From Enoplosus armatus (taxonomy: Eukaryota > Chordata > Actinopteri > Centrarchiformes > Enoplosidae), in the NCBI RefSeq assembly GCF_043641665.1, contig NC_092190.1:9258048-9322047 (forward strand): a stretch of DNA of 64,000 bases, read 5' to 3'. The position numbers and the translations under genes were made by a program. Below, piece after piece: positions 26,701-35,578 of this stretch. Below the pieces are notes generated by a model. That model saw nothing but the letters and a program-made list of their open reading frames with translations, did not search any database and was not told where the DNA came from. How positions within the stretch are numbered: the stretch's first letter is position 1; every line of letters begins with the position of its first letter.

Positions 26701-29541
26701 GTAGATTCCTCCCAGTTCCATTTTGATAGAGAGATGCAAGGCCTTGATGTGAGGATGGTGGACCTGAGGAAACTGGTATGAATGCCTCAATTTCACCAGT
26801 ATTGTTATTATTTTGTTTTTTTTACCAATGACAAACTCTTTTGGGGGCCAATATATAATTCCTAATGGGTTCATACAAAATATGGTACATAAAGCATGAA
26901 GTAATACTCCTCTAAACAGATGAAAAAATATCTGTCCTCCATTTAACTTACTGCACAGCTGTTTTTCCCTTCTCCACATTCCCACGTTCTCAAATCTAGG
27001 CTCAAGCACTTGTGAATTTTACTATGTTGTTAATATTTTCCAATTTTTCTCATATTTTGCATTTCCTCACACTTTCTTCTTCCATTTTCCTCAAAACATT
27101 TTGCTCGTATTTTCCTCCACTGTACTCACAATATTATCCATTCTCCAGCCTACACATTTCCCATGTTTCTCAATTTCAGTATTTCTTATATTTCCCAATT
27201 TACCTCTTGCTACTGAGAAGAGCTTGTTGTCTAAGTGTGTCCAGGGCAGAGGTTAGTCTAGGAAGCGTGCATGTAAGATTTAGAGATTTATACAGACTAG
27301 AACAATCAAAAGAGTGTGTCGTCCACCATCCTCACATCATGGCCTTGCATCTCTCCATCAAAACGGAACTGGGAGGAATCTAAAAGGCGAAGAGACCTGT
27401 TATAGCGAATTGTTAAGAACCGTGATACAGTATACACCATCTTTGGTCTATATAGCACTGATATCTACTCTGATAGCAACCGAGATCTGACCCAGCCGTG
27501 GTCCACATCTCCAACTTACTTCTACTGTGCACACAGAGTGGTGACTGAAGTGTGGCCATGGGAACTCAAAACAGAACCAGATGAGGGCCACATCTGGGCC
27601 AGACAGTGGCTCGACGTGACCAGCCAATGAATGACTCGCCCAGGGATGTTAGAGACACCATACACATTATTATATAAGCGCAACATTTAAATGGGGAAAA
27701 AGTGGGAAGCACGGCATGTGGAAAATGTTATGTATAATTATTAGTAGTAATGACAGAAGTAATGGTAGTAGTAGTATTTTGAGCACGACTGATAAATCAG
27801 CCAGGCCGAGATATCCAAAATACTCTAGGTTAATTAAAAAAGTGTCATCATTACATAGTTTGTCCACCAGAGAGCGGATACTTGGAAGCAAATTAATGGG
27901 ATCCTTATGAAAAATGTGTGTTTATTGACCGGTATATCACTTTTGGACTTTTTAAACTCTCAAATATCAATATCTTTATCAACCTCAAAAATCCAGCATC
28001 TCACTGGCTGTAGTATTACCATTGTAATCAACTCATTTTGTTTAGTTTTGTCTCTTCAGATCTATTAGAGACATTGTTTTGCCTCTGGGGCTCCATTGAA
28101 GTGGCCACTGGTCTTAAGAGTTAACTTCAGAGTTACAGTCTTCTCTGACCAGGAAGGGAAAATATTTGTATTGTAATTAGATTTTTGCTATTTCATACTA
28201 TTTGGATTAATGTATCATAACAATAGTTAGTGTGATAACATGGACATATTGTTATGGGGCAGGGCAGATGCATTAAACCCATGACAGTTTTACCAGTTAT
28301 ATGTCAATAAAACATATTAAATCCTCCCAGAATGAGATGGCAGCATATTTAACTGAATTCAGATCAGCAATATATTTATTGTCTGATTATGCCACACAGG
28401 ATGAGGCACCTATTTCCTAGTTGTTTCCCCCCATGAGAGTACTTCAAATACAGCAATTTAGAGAGGCTGTCTTTTAACCTACATGAAATCCTCTCATGTG
28501 CACAAAATGGTGAAACATCATTTGGTCATGTCACGGAAATTAAACAACACCCCATTGTCAACGGGGGGGGGGGGGGGGGGGTAAAACCTGTTTTGCCATT
28601 GAACAGGCAAATGTCTCACACTTGTTGTGGAGGTGCAGGCAGCCCCGAGCAGAACATCCTCTTTTCAGGAAAACATTGCCTCCCTTAGGTGGCTGCCTAC
28701 ACTGGCTGACGCTATACATTGACAGGCACAAACACTGCGCTGTTTCTTTAAATGGGGAGAGGGTCCATCTCTCTGTCTGTGCGCCTTTGCAGTCAATGGC
28801 GGCCCACTCTTATTGCTGTGGTCTCTGTGTACAGATAGCTAGTCACCCCTGGCTGATCACACAGTGTGCATCAAAACACACGGACATACAAGCCACATCG
28901 CCCCTGGATTAGAGAGGAATTTAAAACGGGGGCTTGAAACGGTAACGCAGATCTGCTGAGTGTTCAGACACAGCATTGGAAGCATATTAAAGGAGGCCTT
29001 CATTATTAACACCATAGCATTAGTGGGTCTAATAGCTCCCTGATACATTAGATCAATTTTCTGTTTGCCGTGATGCCGCCGTCTTTAGAGCAGATCAATA
29101 CGCAGTGGAAACATCGGCCTTTCTCTTTACGCACGCTGACAGTCGTGTGTGCCACCATATAGGCTGGTGCTGTTTTCGCAGACAATAACCCGGGCCGCCG
29201 TGACCTACAAAAGAAATCGCCTCATGGACCACTGGGCAGAAAGAGAAGCCAGACAACAAACCGCGTCGGTTTCACGGATCTGGGCAGCACACAGACACGC
29301 CGACGGGGCGGGCGGTTGGTTATGCGGAGGAGAGCGGGTGAGGGGTGGGGAGGGGGTGGGGGTGTATTGCCCTTACTTTCTCCGTGGACCCCGGGCTGAG
29401 CCGCTCCAGCAGCCTACACAAGACCACCCCATCTTTCAGGGAGGTCTGCAGAAAAGCTTCAGGATCCGAGATGGTCTTCTTCGGCGATTCCAGCACCCCG
29501 AGCGTAATCAACCACGTAACCGTCTGTTCCGCCGAATTCAT
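7222..29541 (-). CDS. arhgef7: Rho guanine nucleotide exchange factor 7 (beta-PIX/Cool-1), whole gene span
   Basis: Complete multi-exon gene read right to left. The protein has, in order, an N-terminal CH domain (about residues 1-111), an SH3 domain (about 163-223), a DH (RhoGEF) domain (about 253-433), a PH domain (about 455-560), a proline-rich stretch, and then one of two tails. Known for the family: beta-PIX activates Rac1/Cdc42, binds PAK through its SH3 domain and GIT proteins near its C-terminus, and works at focal adhesions and synapses. Eighteen shared exons join in phase, and two alternative 3' ends give about 778 or 801 residues, close to the mammalian 782-803. The tail ending DETNL marks it as beta-PIX rather than alpha-PIX (ARHGEF6). 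Teleosts often keep two copies (arhgef7a/b); I cannot tell which this is. Start chosen at the only in-frame ATG before the CH domain. Exons are listed separately; boundaries come from GT-AG signals and phase and were not checked against transcripts. Confidence 0.95.
7479..7533 (-). CDS. arhgef7: arhgef7 alternative tail B, exon 2 (coiled coil)
   Basis: Encodes [18 protein letters not shown], the start of the trimeric coiled coil. Phase selects acceptor TTAAAG|GAGCC over the AG three bases later. Donor AAACAG|GTGAAT. Confidence 0.88.
8259..8358 (-). CDS. arhgef7: arhgef7 alternative tail B, exon 1
   Basis: Entered from exon 18 in phase 1. Reads [20 protein letters not shown], then [13 protein letters not shown]. 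The core parallels the mammalian segment with VILPEEEKI, SNGQ and IEEK. Acceptor AAACAG and donor GAAAA|GTAAG. Shorter ORFs on the plus strand here are shadows. Confidence 0.88.
8359..12135 (-). other. arhgef7: Between arhgef7 alternative ends: isoform A 3' UTR and intron
   Basis: For isoform A this is 3' UTR and beyond; for isoform B it is intron. Contains the MITE-like element at 9878-10525 and an AATAAA on the minus strand at 8768-8773. No other coding exon seen. Confidence 0.55.
9878..10525. mobile_element. Foldback MITE-like element, copy 1
   Basis: Starts TTAAAGGAAAAGTTCAACAT and ends AAAATGAACTATTCCTTTAA. Internal inverted blocks are TTGATACCACTCTCATG near the left end and GAAAGTGGTATCGATC near the right end, plus TTAGCTTAGCTTAGCATAAA and GCTAGCCTGGCTCTGTCC mirrored inside. 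No ORF. The same family recurs at 13003, 38608 and perhaps 49110. Confidence 0.8.
12136..12344 (-). CDS. arhgef7: arhgef7 alternative last exon A (SHQN C-terminus)
   Basis: Encodes [40 protein letters not shown] and the end KSCISHQN, stop TAA at 12136-12138. It matches the mammalian beta-PIX isoform lacking the coiled coil. It carries its own stop, so it is mutually exclusive with the downstream tail. Acceptor GTCCAG, phase 1. A possible ATTAAA poly(A) signal (plus-strand TTTAAT) is at 12058-12063. Confidence 0.92.
12813..12902 (-). CDS. arhgef7: arhgef7 exon 18, last shared exon
   Basis: Encodes [20 protein letters not shown], then AKTRQTLNS, the GIT-binding region side. It ends with one base (A) of a split codon. 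That base fits both alternative 3' exons, giving Thr with 12344 and Arg with 8358. Confidence 0.93.
13003..13225. mobile_element. Foldback MITE-like element, partial copy 2
   Basis: Shares AACATTTTGGGATG, TTATTCGCTTTCTTGCC, GATCGATACCACTCTCA and AGCTAGCCTGGCTCTGTC with the copy at 9878. It lies between arhgef7 exons 17 and 18, and only the left half is clear. Confidence 0.7.
13260..13353 (-). CDS. arhgef7: arhgef7 exon 17, basic region
   Basis: Encodes [20 protein letters not shown], then [11 protein letters not shown]. Matches the Lys/Arg-rich segment of beta-PIX. Ends in phase 1 at GAAGA|GTATG. Confidence 0.93.
13453..13674 (-). CDS. arhgef7: arhgef7 exon 16, proline-rich region
   Basis: Seventy-four codons including [54 protein letters not shown] and SAALCYKE. 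The same order is found in mammalian beta-PIX. Flanked by CTCAG and GTGAGG. Confidence 0.94.
13835..13980. repeat. Short copy of the 34763 repeat family
   Basis: Begins GCCGCTCTAATCAATA and ends GTGTTTACAGCTTGTTCC, then CCCCTTGTGGCCAAAAA. Intronic in arhgef7, between exons 15 and 16. Confidence 0.55.
14468..14607 (-). CDS. arhgef7: arhgef7 exon 15, end of PH domain
   Basis: Encodes [20 protein letters not shown], then [10 protein letters not shown], including the invariant PH-domain C-terminal helix Trp. The tail is Thr/Ala/Pro rich. Donor ACACG|GTCAGG. Confidence 0.93.
14690..14768 (-). CDS. arhgef7: arhgef7 exon 14, PH domain
   Basis: Encodes [20 protein letters not shown], then NAFELN, the middle of the PH domain. 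Ends in phase 1 at GTAAGG. Confidence 0.93.
14898..14984 (-). CDS. arhgef7: arhgef7 exon 13, PH domain
   Basis: Encodes [20 protein letters not shown], then PRMSGFIFQ, the first PH strands. Acceptor TTGTCAG and donor TTCCAG|GTCAGT; phase 0 on both sides. Confidence 0.94.
15435..15581 (-). CDS. arhgef7: arhgef7 exon 12, DH-PH junction
   Basis: Encodes [20 protein letters not shown], then [19 protein letters not shown]. This is the last DH helix and the start of the PH domain. Acceptor TGTCAG and donor CAGAG|GTACC. Confidence 0.94.
15695..15754 (-). CDS. arhgef7: arhgef7 exon 11, DH domain
   Basis: A 20-codon exon reading [20 protein letters not shown], matching the mammalian segment HTDRQDIQKSMAAFKNLS. 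Flanked by TTTCAG and GTAAGC; phase 0 on both sides. Confidence 0.92.
15828..15966 (-). CDS. arhgef7: arhgef7 exon 10, DH domain core
   Basis: Encodes [11 protein letters not shown] and [20 protein letters not shown], then [11 protein letters not shown]. This includes the conserved KPxxRxxxYPxLLxEL block (conserved region 3) that contacts the GTPase. Confidence 0.95.
16257..16460 (+). repeat. Interspersed repeat, TTATTAGGTACACC family
   Basis: CAGTTGCCAGTTTATTAGGT, then GCTAATGCAGTCTAATACAA. The same sequence recurs reversed at 25983-26195 and in part at 32452-32600. Lies in an arhgef7 intron. Family class not determined. Confidence 0.75.
16548..16670 (-). CDS. arhgef7: arhgef7 exon 9, DH domain
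   Basis: Encodes [20 protein letters not shown], then [19 protein letters not shown]. Acceptor CTTCAG and donor CACGG|GTACGT. Joins exon 10 through a split Gly codon. Confidence 0.93.
16931..17026 (-). CDS. arhgef7: arhgef7 exon 8, DH domain
   Basis: Encodes [19 protein letters not shown], then [13 protein letters not shown], matching the DH domain. Preceded by TCCAG and followed by GTTAGT. Phase 2 on both sides. Confidence 0.93.
17117..17211 (-). CDS. arhgef7: arhgef7 exon 7, DH domain start
   Basis: Encodes [20 protein letters not shown] plus [11 protein letters not shown], the first helix (conserved region 1) of the RhoGEF domain. Ends in phase 2 before a GTACGA donor. Confidence 0.93.
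17747..17782. repeat. (TG)n microsatellite
   Basis: Eighteen TG units in the arhgef7 intron between exons 6 and 7. Confidence 0.95.
18195..18283 (-). CDS. arhgef7: arhgef7 exon 6, SH3-DH linker
   Basis: Encodes [19 protein letters not shown] followed by [10 protein letters not shown], the conserved linker leading into the DH domain. Acceptor CCACAG and donor AACTTG|GTAAGG. Confidence 0.93.
19642..19840 (-). CDS. arhgef7: arhgef7 exon 5, SH3 domain
   Basis: Holds almost the whole SH3 domain: [19 protein letters not shown], then the signatures GGWWEG and GWFPSNYV. In the family this SH3 binds the atypical proline-arginine motif of PAK kinases and also Cbl. Ends in phase 1 at GGCTCTG|GTAGGT. 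Confidence 0.95.
20737..20870 (-). CDS. arhgef7: arhgef7 exon 4, CH-SH3 linker
   Basis: Encodes [15 protein letters not shown] and a serine-rich linker ending FRSL. Mammalian beta-PIX has [14 protein letters not shown] at the same place. Acceptor GTCCAG and donor TCTG|GTAAGG; phase 1 in, phase 0 out. Confidence 0.93.
21035..21119 (-). CDS. arhgef7: arhgef7 exon 3, end of CH domain
   Basis: Encodes [20 protein letters not shown] followed by VSLNKVTA, the end of the CH domain. It ends in phase 1; the Asp codon is completed by exon 4. Acceptor CCACAG and donor CTGCAG|GTTA are visible. Confidence 0.92.
21690..21812 (+). repeat. Interspersed repeat, partial copy of the 37862 family
   Basis: Shares TTGCAACTGACAATTATTTT and GCCAGAAAATTGTGGAAAAT with the copy at 37862. 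Lies in arhgef7 intron 2. Confidence 0.55.
23585..23830 (+). pseudogene. Tc1/mariner-type transposase remnant in arhgef7 intron 2
   Basis: One frame reads [13 protein letters not shown]; another stretch, after a short frame change, reads ILQRPS, a stop, then [11 protein letters not shown]. These match the DN-PKHT and SPDLNPIE blocks of the DDE catalytic region in fish Tc1-like elements. It has an internal stop and lacks the last catalytic Glu, so it is a dead fragment. Confidence 0.75.
25590..25673 (-). CDS. arhgef7: arhgef7 exon 2, CH domain
   Basis: Twenty-eight codons containing [20 protein letters not shown], matching the second CH-domain exon of beta-PIX. Acceptor CTCCAG|ATTTAC and donor GTCGAG|GTAAGT; phase 0 on both sides. 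Confidence 0.92.
25983..26195 (-). repeat. Interspersed repeat, TTATTAGGTACACC family (reverse)
   Basis: Read on the minus strand: CTCAGTTGCCAGTTTATTAG, then CTAAAACTAATGAAGTCC, matching the copy at 16257. Also carries GGGTGGACAAAATATTAGAA. It sits directly beside the inverted repeat at 26278. Confidence 0.75.
26278..27907. repeat. Long inverted repeat (foldback) in arhgef7 intron 1
   Basis: The left arm, about 26278-26765, returns as reverse complement at about 27316-27907. For example, ACCATACACATTATTATA at about 27657 mirrors TATAATAATGTGTATGGT at about 26542, and the GGTGACTGAAGTGTGGCC block mirrors GGCCACACTTCAGTCACC. The arms are a few hundred bases with small indels around a spacer of about 550 bases. 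The spacer shows no ORF of note. Confidence 0.85.
28563..28581. repeat. Poly-G run
   Basis: Nineteen consecutive G in arhgef7 intron 1. Could form a G-quadruplex or be a length-error site. Confidence 0.9.
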
Positions 29542-29900
29542 GTCCAGTCACAACAGATCCTATTCAACAAAGCGGCTGTGTTTGGGTATCTTAACAGCTT
29601 GCTGCCCCGGTTACGCTGTCATCTGTGCGTTAGAACAGAAACACAATTAATCCCCCCCCCCCAAAAAAAGAAAATGATGCAGGAGATGTCGATGGGAGTA
29701 GAAACCCTCTACCTCGGGTGGATGCGGATGACGGCTGGCTGGTGGATATTCAGCAGGTCTGGTTTCCTCCCTTGAATGGTGTGTTTTTTTTCCCCCCTCT
29801 AACCTGGCAAGCTGTCAAGAGCGGTTCGCTGTGATGCGTTGAGGCAGTGGACTGCATACATGCGCATCGCAGCCGCCAGCCACTCATCCATTGGATGACA
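29150..29900 (-). promoter_or_regulatory. arhgef7: CpG-rich arhgef7 5' region
   Basis: GC- and CpG-rich DNA around and upstream of the first coding exon, unlike the AT-rich surroundings. No TATA box was identified. Inferred to hold the promoter and 5' UTR. A 208-codon plus-strand ORF here is antisense to exon 1 and has no recognisable homology. Confidence 0.45.
29377..29541 (-). CDS. arhgef7: arhgef7 exon 1, start codon and CH domain N-terminus
   Basis: Fifty-five codons beginning [18 protein letters not shown], nearly identical to mammalian beta-PIX. The donor is GAGAAA|GTAAGG and the exon ends in phase 0. It lies in GC- and CpG-rich DNA, consistent with a promoter-proximal first exon. Confidence 0.95.
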
Positions 29901-30539
29901 TCACACAAGAGGGACAAGCCAGTCCAAGCAGTTGTTAGGGCACTTCAGCGTGACATGAAAAGGCTTTCTCTGCGTGGCTTTGCATATCCTGCTCTTTTTA
30001 TCCGTTTATTATGACCGCGCCACAGGCTGTCTGTTGTTGTCTGCTGTAAACTGTGGTGTTTCGGACAGGCCGATTCAAAAGGGGAAGTCAGATAGATATA
30101 GAGCACCAGCTGCAATAATGGCCCTATATTTACATTTGGCTACATAATAAAGACATCATTTATCAAATGGTGACAAAAAAAACAGGCAGAACATTTAGTC
30201 AAGACCGCTGGATTTGAGCTGATTATGAGTAATTCTTTCTCATGGTTTTCAATCTGCCCCAAGAGAAGTGATTCCCAACCTGATAAATCTGAGGGGCCAC
30301 AATATCTTTTAATTATGATCAACAAAATCATGTTCGTTTTTGACTTTTCTCTAATTGTTTGTTTCTTCTTCTTGTGAAATACTGGATACTTTCACATCTT
30401 CAGGCATCTAAATCCTTCAAATGAAACAATCGAAGGAAAAATGTGTCCATGCTGAGGCTATAACCATTATTTTTTCATGAGAAATATCATAGCATTCATT
30501 CTTTTTATGTATCTGATATCTCAGCCTGCCCCAGCTTCT

Positions 30540-30705
30540 GAGTCTGCATAGGATGAAAGCCACAGAAACACTCTGCTTTTCTTCGTCTTATATGATTATA
30601 AACTGGATATCTTTGGGTTGTGGACTAATAGCTGGACAAAACAAGCAAATGAAAAAAGAAAATAATCAGCAGATTAATCAATAATGAAAATAATCGTAAA
30701 TTGGA
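30540..30705 (-). repeat. Interspersed repeat, reverse copy of the 37862 family
   Basis: On the minus strand it reads ACGATTATTTTCATTATTGA, then AATCTGCTGATTATTTTCT, the start of the family seen at 37862. Intergenic. Confidence 0.55.
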
Positions 30706-30780
30706 GCACTAAGACATATTATATCACATCATATCATCATAGTCACACAGCCGAAATCAAGGGGGGCATTGTTTGTGTAC

Positions 30781-30806
30781 GTGTGTGTGTGTGTGTGTGT
30801 GTGTGT
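30781..30806. repeat. (GT)n microsatellite
   Basis: Thirteen GT units in intergenic DNA. Confidence 0.9.
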
Positions 30807-31186
30807 TGAGGAGGTGTTATTAAACGAGCACATTATCAAGCCCTCTCACTGTGTTTGTCCTGAGGAAAAAGGAAAAATAAAACATTTATACATGAAACTG
30901 TAATGCAGGAACTGGCAGTGTAGCTTCACTCCTCACTTTGGCCACATGGCAGCGCTCTCTGCTCACTGTATACTGATCTGATCATCTACTCATCCTGTGT
31001 TGCATGGATGCTGCCAGGGTCATAAGGCACCTCTAGGTGGCCTTTAACTATATACAAACTGATCAAACTGCAAAGACAGCAACAAGCCAGTTATCTCCTG
31101 TAATAATCTCTATCACCTTTATACGAATGGTTGCTTAGCATTCAATGCATTTACCAGAGGTAACAGGAGCCTTTGGTTGCAAAATT

Positions 31187-31235
31187 CAGAATCAGAAATA
31201 CTTTATTGATCCCCCAGGGGAAATATATTAAGAAG
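31187..31235. repeat. Short retroelement-type tail
   Basis: CAGAATCAGAAATACTTTAT, then TGATCCCCCAGGGG. I recognise this as a frequent 3' tail of fish interspersed elements. Only the tail is clear here. Confidence 0.45.
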
Positions 31236-31321
31236 GCTAATACTAATGAGACAAAGAAATATCCCTAAAAGTCATATTTCAAAAGTACTTTTGCATATAA
31301 AGGTTTTTGCAGTTTATATTT

Positions 31322-31918
31322 AGGCTCTGCTACCACTTTCTAATAAGGCACTATTATTATAACCCTACTATAAAGGGTTTATTGCTGGCTTATTTATTTA
31401 CTGATGCTATATAAATCACGTATAAACTGTCAATAAGAACACATTTTGGGTTGTCAGGTTGTGGCCATGCGGTGTTTATCCTCCCCTTCAATAGACGACC
31501 ACTTAAAATACGTGAAAAGGCTGCAGAACATCGGAACCAAAATACATTAATAACAACTTATTAATATTTAGATTGATGTAAAAATTCTGTAGTAATGACT
31601 TATTAACATTTATAATTCCAGATGGCTCACTAAAATTTGCTTTGGGCTCATTAGAAAGAGAAAAACCTTTATTAACCTTTATTAAACCTATTATTAATGA
31701 CTTTATTCACATTTATAACTGCAGACGTGTTGGATTAGATAGTAAGAGTGTTTTTGAGTGTTTTACCAACATTTGTTTTAGTACCAGCCTAATTTTTCAC
31801 AACCTGACGACCCAAAAGTATTCCATATCTATACAGCATTCATATATGATTAAAAAAGTTACATTAGAGCTTATGTAGGCCTTTATAAAGGGTGTCTTAC
31901 TAGAAAGTGGTACCAAAT
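31322..31918. mobile_element. Foldback MITE-like element, second family
   Basis: The left end TACCACTTTCTAATAAGGCA pairs with the right end GTGTCTTACTAGAAAGTGGTA as an inverted repeat. Inner block TTTTGGGTTGTCAGGTTGTG is mirrored by CACAACCTGACGACCCAAAA. No coding capacity. Intergenic between arhgef7 and aff3. Confidence 0.75.
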
Positions 31919-32451
31919 TGTCTTCCACTCTACCTGCAGGAATCTGGCATACCCACAGGATCTCCATGGCAACCAAAGCAAGCTGCAGGGACAGACAACT
32001 TAGCTCAGGCCCACCCGTTCTCTCCCAACACGTCTCCATCTCCATCTTCCTCGTTTAGGCTGCATGTGAGACAGAGAAAGAGGAAGAGAGTGAGTGTGTG
32101 TGTGTTGTCAGGAAGGCTGACTCTTGAGGCCAGTATGTTCTAAACTGGCAGCGTCGAGGGATGCCATAGTGCCTTTGAGGTCCTGTCGCCATGGGTCTGT
32201 AACCAAGGGTGCTACTGTGTGGCTGTGGAGACTGGCCCCAGGCATTTCTTATCCCTCCATTCCCAGTTCATCCCTATGTTTTTTTTCCACTCTGCTCCAC
32301 AGGAAAATGCTGTTGTTTCTCTTTGCTTCCTAGTTTTGTGGGGATGCATTAGAAAACTGAAAGATTCAGAGAAAGAATGAGAGTTTGTGTAACATCAGGA
32401 CCACATGCTGTGAGTCAATCCAATCCAAAGAAAAGAGCAGACAGAAAGCCA

Positions 32452-32600
32452 TTTACACTCTGTGGCCACTTTATTAGGTACACCTGTACAACCTAATGCA
32501 GCAGTTCTGCCCTAAACTTTACTTTAATGATGCCTATAATGTTATAAAGGTGTTAATCAATGAGGTCGTAGTTAGTGGTGGTGTTGTACTGGACTGCATT
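32452..32600 (+). repeat. Interspersed repeat, TTATTAGGTACACC family (partial)
   Basis: CTGTGGCCACTTTATTAGGT, then AACCTAATGCAGCAGTTCTG. A diverged relative of the copies at 16257 and 25983, intergenic. Confidence 0.65.
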
Positions 32601-32695
32601 ATTTTTATGTATGTAAATAGAGAAACACCTGTCTTACTATCATGTATGACAGAAAAGCATCAAATCCTCACATTTGAGAAGCTGGAACCAGCAAA

Positions 32696-32700
<5 letters not shown>

Positions 32701-32733
<33 letters not shown>
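32701..32733. repeat. (GT)n microsatellite
   Basis: About sixteen GT units in intergenic DNA. The Val-Cys repeat ORF over it is an artefact. Confidence 0.92.
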
Positions 32734-32736
<3 letters not shown>

Positions 32737-34762
32737 ATGTAGGCCAAGTAAAGATGTGTTCCTTTTTTTCATCGTCATTGGTGCATGAAGACAGAAATAT
32801 TCAAATTGTGCTGACACATCTAACATCTTCCTCCATATCTCTCCTCAGCTAGAGCATGTTCCTAAAACAACATTTACTGATTTTTTATTACTACTATTGC
32901 TCTAAGGATTTATCATAATGCCTCAAACCTGTGAGATAATTGATGCTGAGTTCCTGCTGTTTCATCAATGCCTTGTGTTGTTCTTGTATTGACTTTAATG
33001 CTGTGTGGTGAGACTAACTAACTGCCTAACTACATAACTAACTAACAAACTAATTCCAGTATCTAAATTGTGAGAATTTCACAGTTTGTCACCAGTCAAA
33101 GAGAAAGCTTTACCCAGCAAGAACGTCAGGGTCACTTATTGCCAATGTCAACACCCAAAAATGCAAAATATGTCCGTTTTTATCTTTCTGGTAAGTGCAG
33201 GGCTCATCTTAACTAAACACTTCCACAAGTCAATGCACATGAAACAAAAGACACATACTGTAAAGAGTATATGAAACTTCCCTTTGAAACACGGAAACGC
33301 AAAAGCCACAGACGACAATATGTGCGCCTACACAAACACATACTAGTCTTAGATGGACGAAGAAGAATTAATTAATGCCGTGAAGTTAGGTTTAATTATC
33401 TCCAACAAAAAGATAAAGGAGGTCACAAAATCTCCCGTTATTAAAGTATGTGAGCATACTCCTCTGATCTCTTTCGTGAGGATGTCAAACCCATGAAAAC
33501 TTTCATTGAATAAATGAGTTTCTACATCAGGACTAGCAGCCATCCACATGGGCAAAACTCAGAGTGTCACACGGTTATCTGGGGCTGCCCCTGTGCTCAA
33601 TCTTTGACAGGTGTCATAAACAAATAAGGGGCACTGTGGTCTCAGGGGTGTGCAGCACAGAACCAAATGACAGATATAATCAATTGAAAATGATGCTTCT
33701 GTTTTAGAGGGGGAAGATGGTGCCCTTCAAATCAATGCAGTCAATGCTCGTGTTCGTCTTTCTCTCTTCTCTCACCCTCCTCCCCGAGCCATCAGAGCCA
33801 GCGAGACAGCTCATATTTTATCATGACAAGGCAAAATCCACGCAACCCAGAGCCACTTCACAGGCCAGAATGCATTACGCAGAATAATGGGTGGACTAGA
33901 CAAGCACGCAAGGCCAAGATTTAGGAAGGAGAGATGATCGGACAAACATTTTCTGAAGAGGGACGTGGCCCAGGAGCAAACAACCTTAATAACATCATGA
34001 GAGGGGCACAATACAAACAGTGAACAAACAAAATAGTCACCAATAACTGGTGTTTGGAGCTTTTGGGCCTATCAAGCAGTCCTCATGAGCGCTGAGTTTG
34101 CTCACTTGCCTTGAACCACACAAACAAAACAAAATCAATCCAAGGTCCACTTACTGGCTTGTTCTGCAAACCTGATTTAAATGTGGATTTTGTAAAACAG
34201 TTTTTTTTTTTTTGTAAAAAAGTCCCATGCTGGGTCCTGGACCTCATTGGGAACCGCCGACTTAAAAAGAGCAAAGCAAAACTCAAGATTAGATTAGAAT
34301 TACACAGCTGATCAAGTTGTGAACAAAAGTCCCTTTGTGAGCCTAACAGATATTTGTAACAAGGCACACAGGGTGTTTGACTTGGCTCAATACCATCAAT
34401 ATATGTGAGCCCTGTATGTTTGCTTTGTTAAGTTTTTACCTGATATAGTATGTTGACATATGACGCGTTCAGATACAGTACCAGAGAATATGTTTGCCCA
34501 CTTTTCATTGTGTTTTCTCTTGCCTCTGTATGTAACGTAAATAGTGTCTCGTGGGCTACTCCCCCTTGGATGTATGACGCTTGAAAAGTATGTAAAAAGT
34601 GCAAAGATGTATTTCTAAACCACGTTTTACAACATTGTTTACATTATAAAATGTGTTTTATTTGCAGAATAAAGAGCGGCTGACATGCAGGCTAAATAAT
34701 GATATTTAAATAGTATGAAGATGCAATTCCTTGTTCCTTTCCACACATCTCAATGGGTGTTA

Positions 34763-35215
34763 AAGCTGCTCTAATCATTTTTTTTTTCATATTAACAATG
34801 TGTCGAGCGTCAAAAAGTAATGTGAACGGTGTTGCTCATAGTTTTTCACTCTCACTGATCTCATCGTGTCGTTTCCAGCAACAACAGGCAGTTGTTTTCT
34901 GCAAAAAGCTCTGATAAACTCTACCAGCCCGACACCAGACGACGTTAGTGATTAGCTGTTAGCTGGTTAACATGGTGGATACATTTAGCTAGCCAAAAAG
35001 ACCAAAAAGGAAAATGAATATAGGAAGTGAATGAACATGAATCTTGATATGTGGTAACGTAGCTCAGCGTCTTTTAGATGTGAAGGCAACTGTTTGCTAA
35101 CACGTTAGTCATATCAAGAATATAAGGAGATGCTAGGCTACGTCAAATGTTGTTTACAGCTTGTTGGATGCCCCCAAGTGGCCAAAAAACTAACTAATGA
35201 ATGCAGGTTTAAAGA
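34763..35215. repeat. Interspersed repeat-like block upstream of aff3
   Basis: Starts AAAGCTGCTCTAATCATT and ends TTGTTTACAGCTTGTTGG, then CCCCCAAGTGGCCAAAA. The block at 13835-13980 shares GCCGCTCTAATCAATA and TGTTTACAGCTTGTTCC with CCCCCTTGTGGCCAAAA. So the two are copies of one family, the second with its middle deleted. Confidence 0.6.
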
Positions 35216-35578
35216 CTCCACAATTCCCAGCTTCGCCCCTGTAAGTTGGACTGGATGTCTTAAAACTCTCCTTGTATTTAGCAGCTCTGAACAAATGTGA
35301 CATCCTAATTACGCGTTTGAAAAAAATAGCACCGGTGTCGAACATCCACTCTCTGAGTCGTGATCTCCTTGCGTGAGCTGCGTGTGTGTCATCTCTGACG
35401 TTACCGGCCCGCCCACATCGCCCTGTGTCTCTCCCGCTGTGTCACACAGACGCTCCCGCAGCTGCACGGCGGATCCACGAGAGGAGAGCCGGGTCGACCA
35501 CCGCATCCGCTGCTCTGAACGCGAGTCGTCGCTCGCTGGCATGGACACCGCAGGAGAGCACTGACCAAGCCAGGAACC

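Larger units (their letters stand above)
25674..29376 (-). other. arhgef7: arhgef7 intron 1
   Basis: A 3.7-kb first intron holding the reversed repeat at 25983, the long inverted repeat at 26278-27907 and the poly-G run at 28563. No exon seen. Confidence 0.75.
29901..35400. other. Intergenic region between arhgef7 and aff3 (head-to-head)
   Basis: Divergent spacer of about 5.5 kb holding the second-family foldback element, several interspersed repeats and two GT microsatellites. No coding exon recognised on either strand. The right end grades into the CpG-richer aff3 first-exon area. Confidence 0.6.

Noticed and set aside
29149..29775. 208-codon plus-strand ORF over the arhgef7 first exon
   Set aside because: Antisense to a clear CH-domain exon in CpG-rich DNA. 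Its composition (Arg/Gln/Trp rich) shows no domain, so it is a GC-driven shadow.
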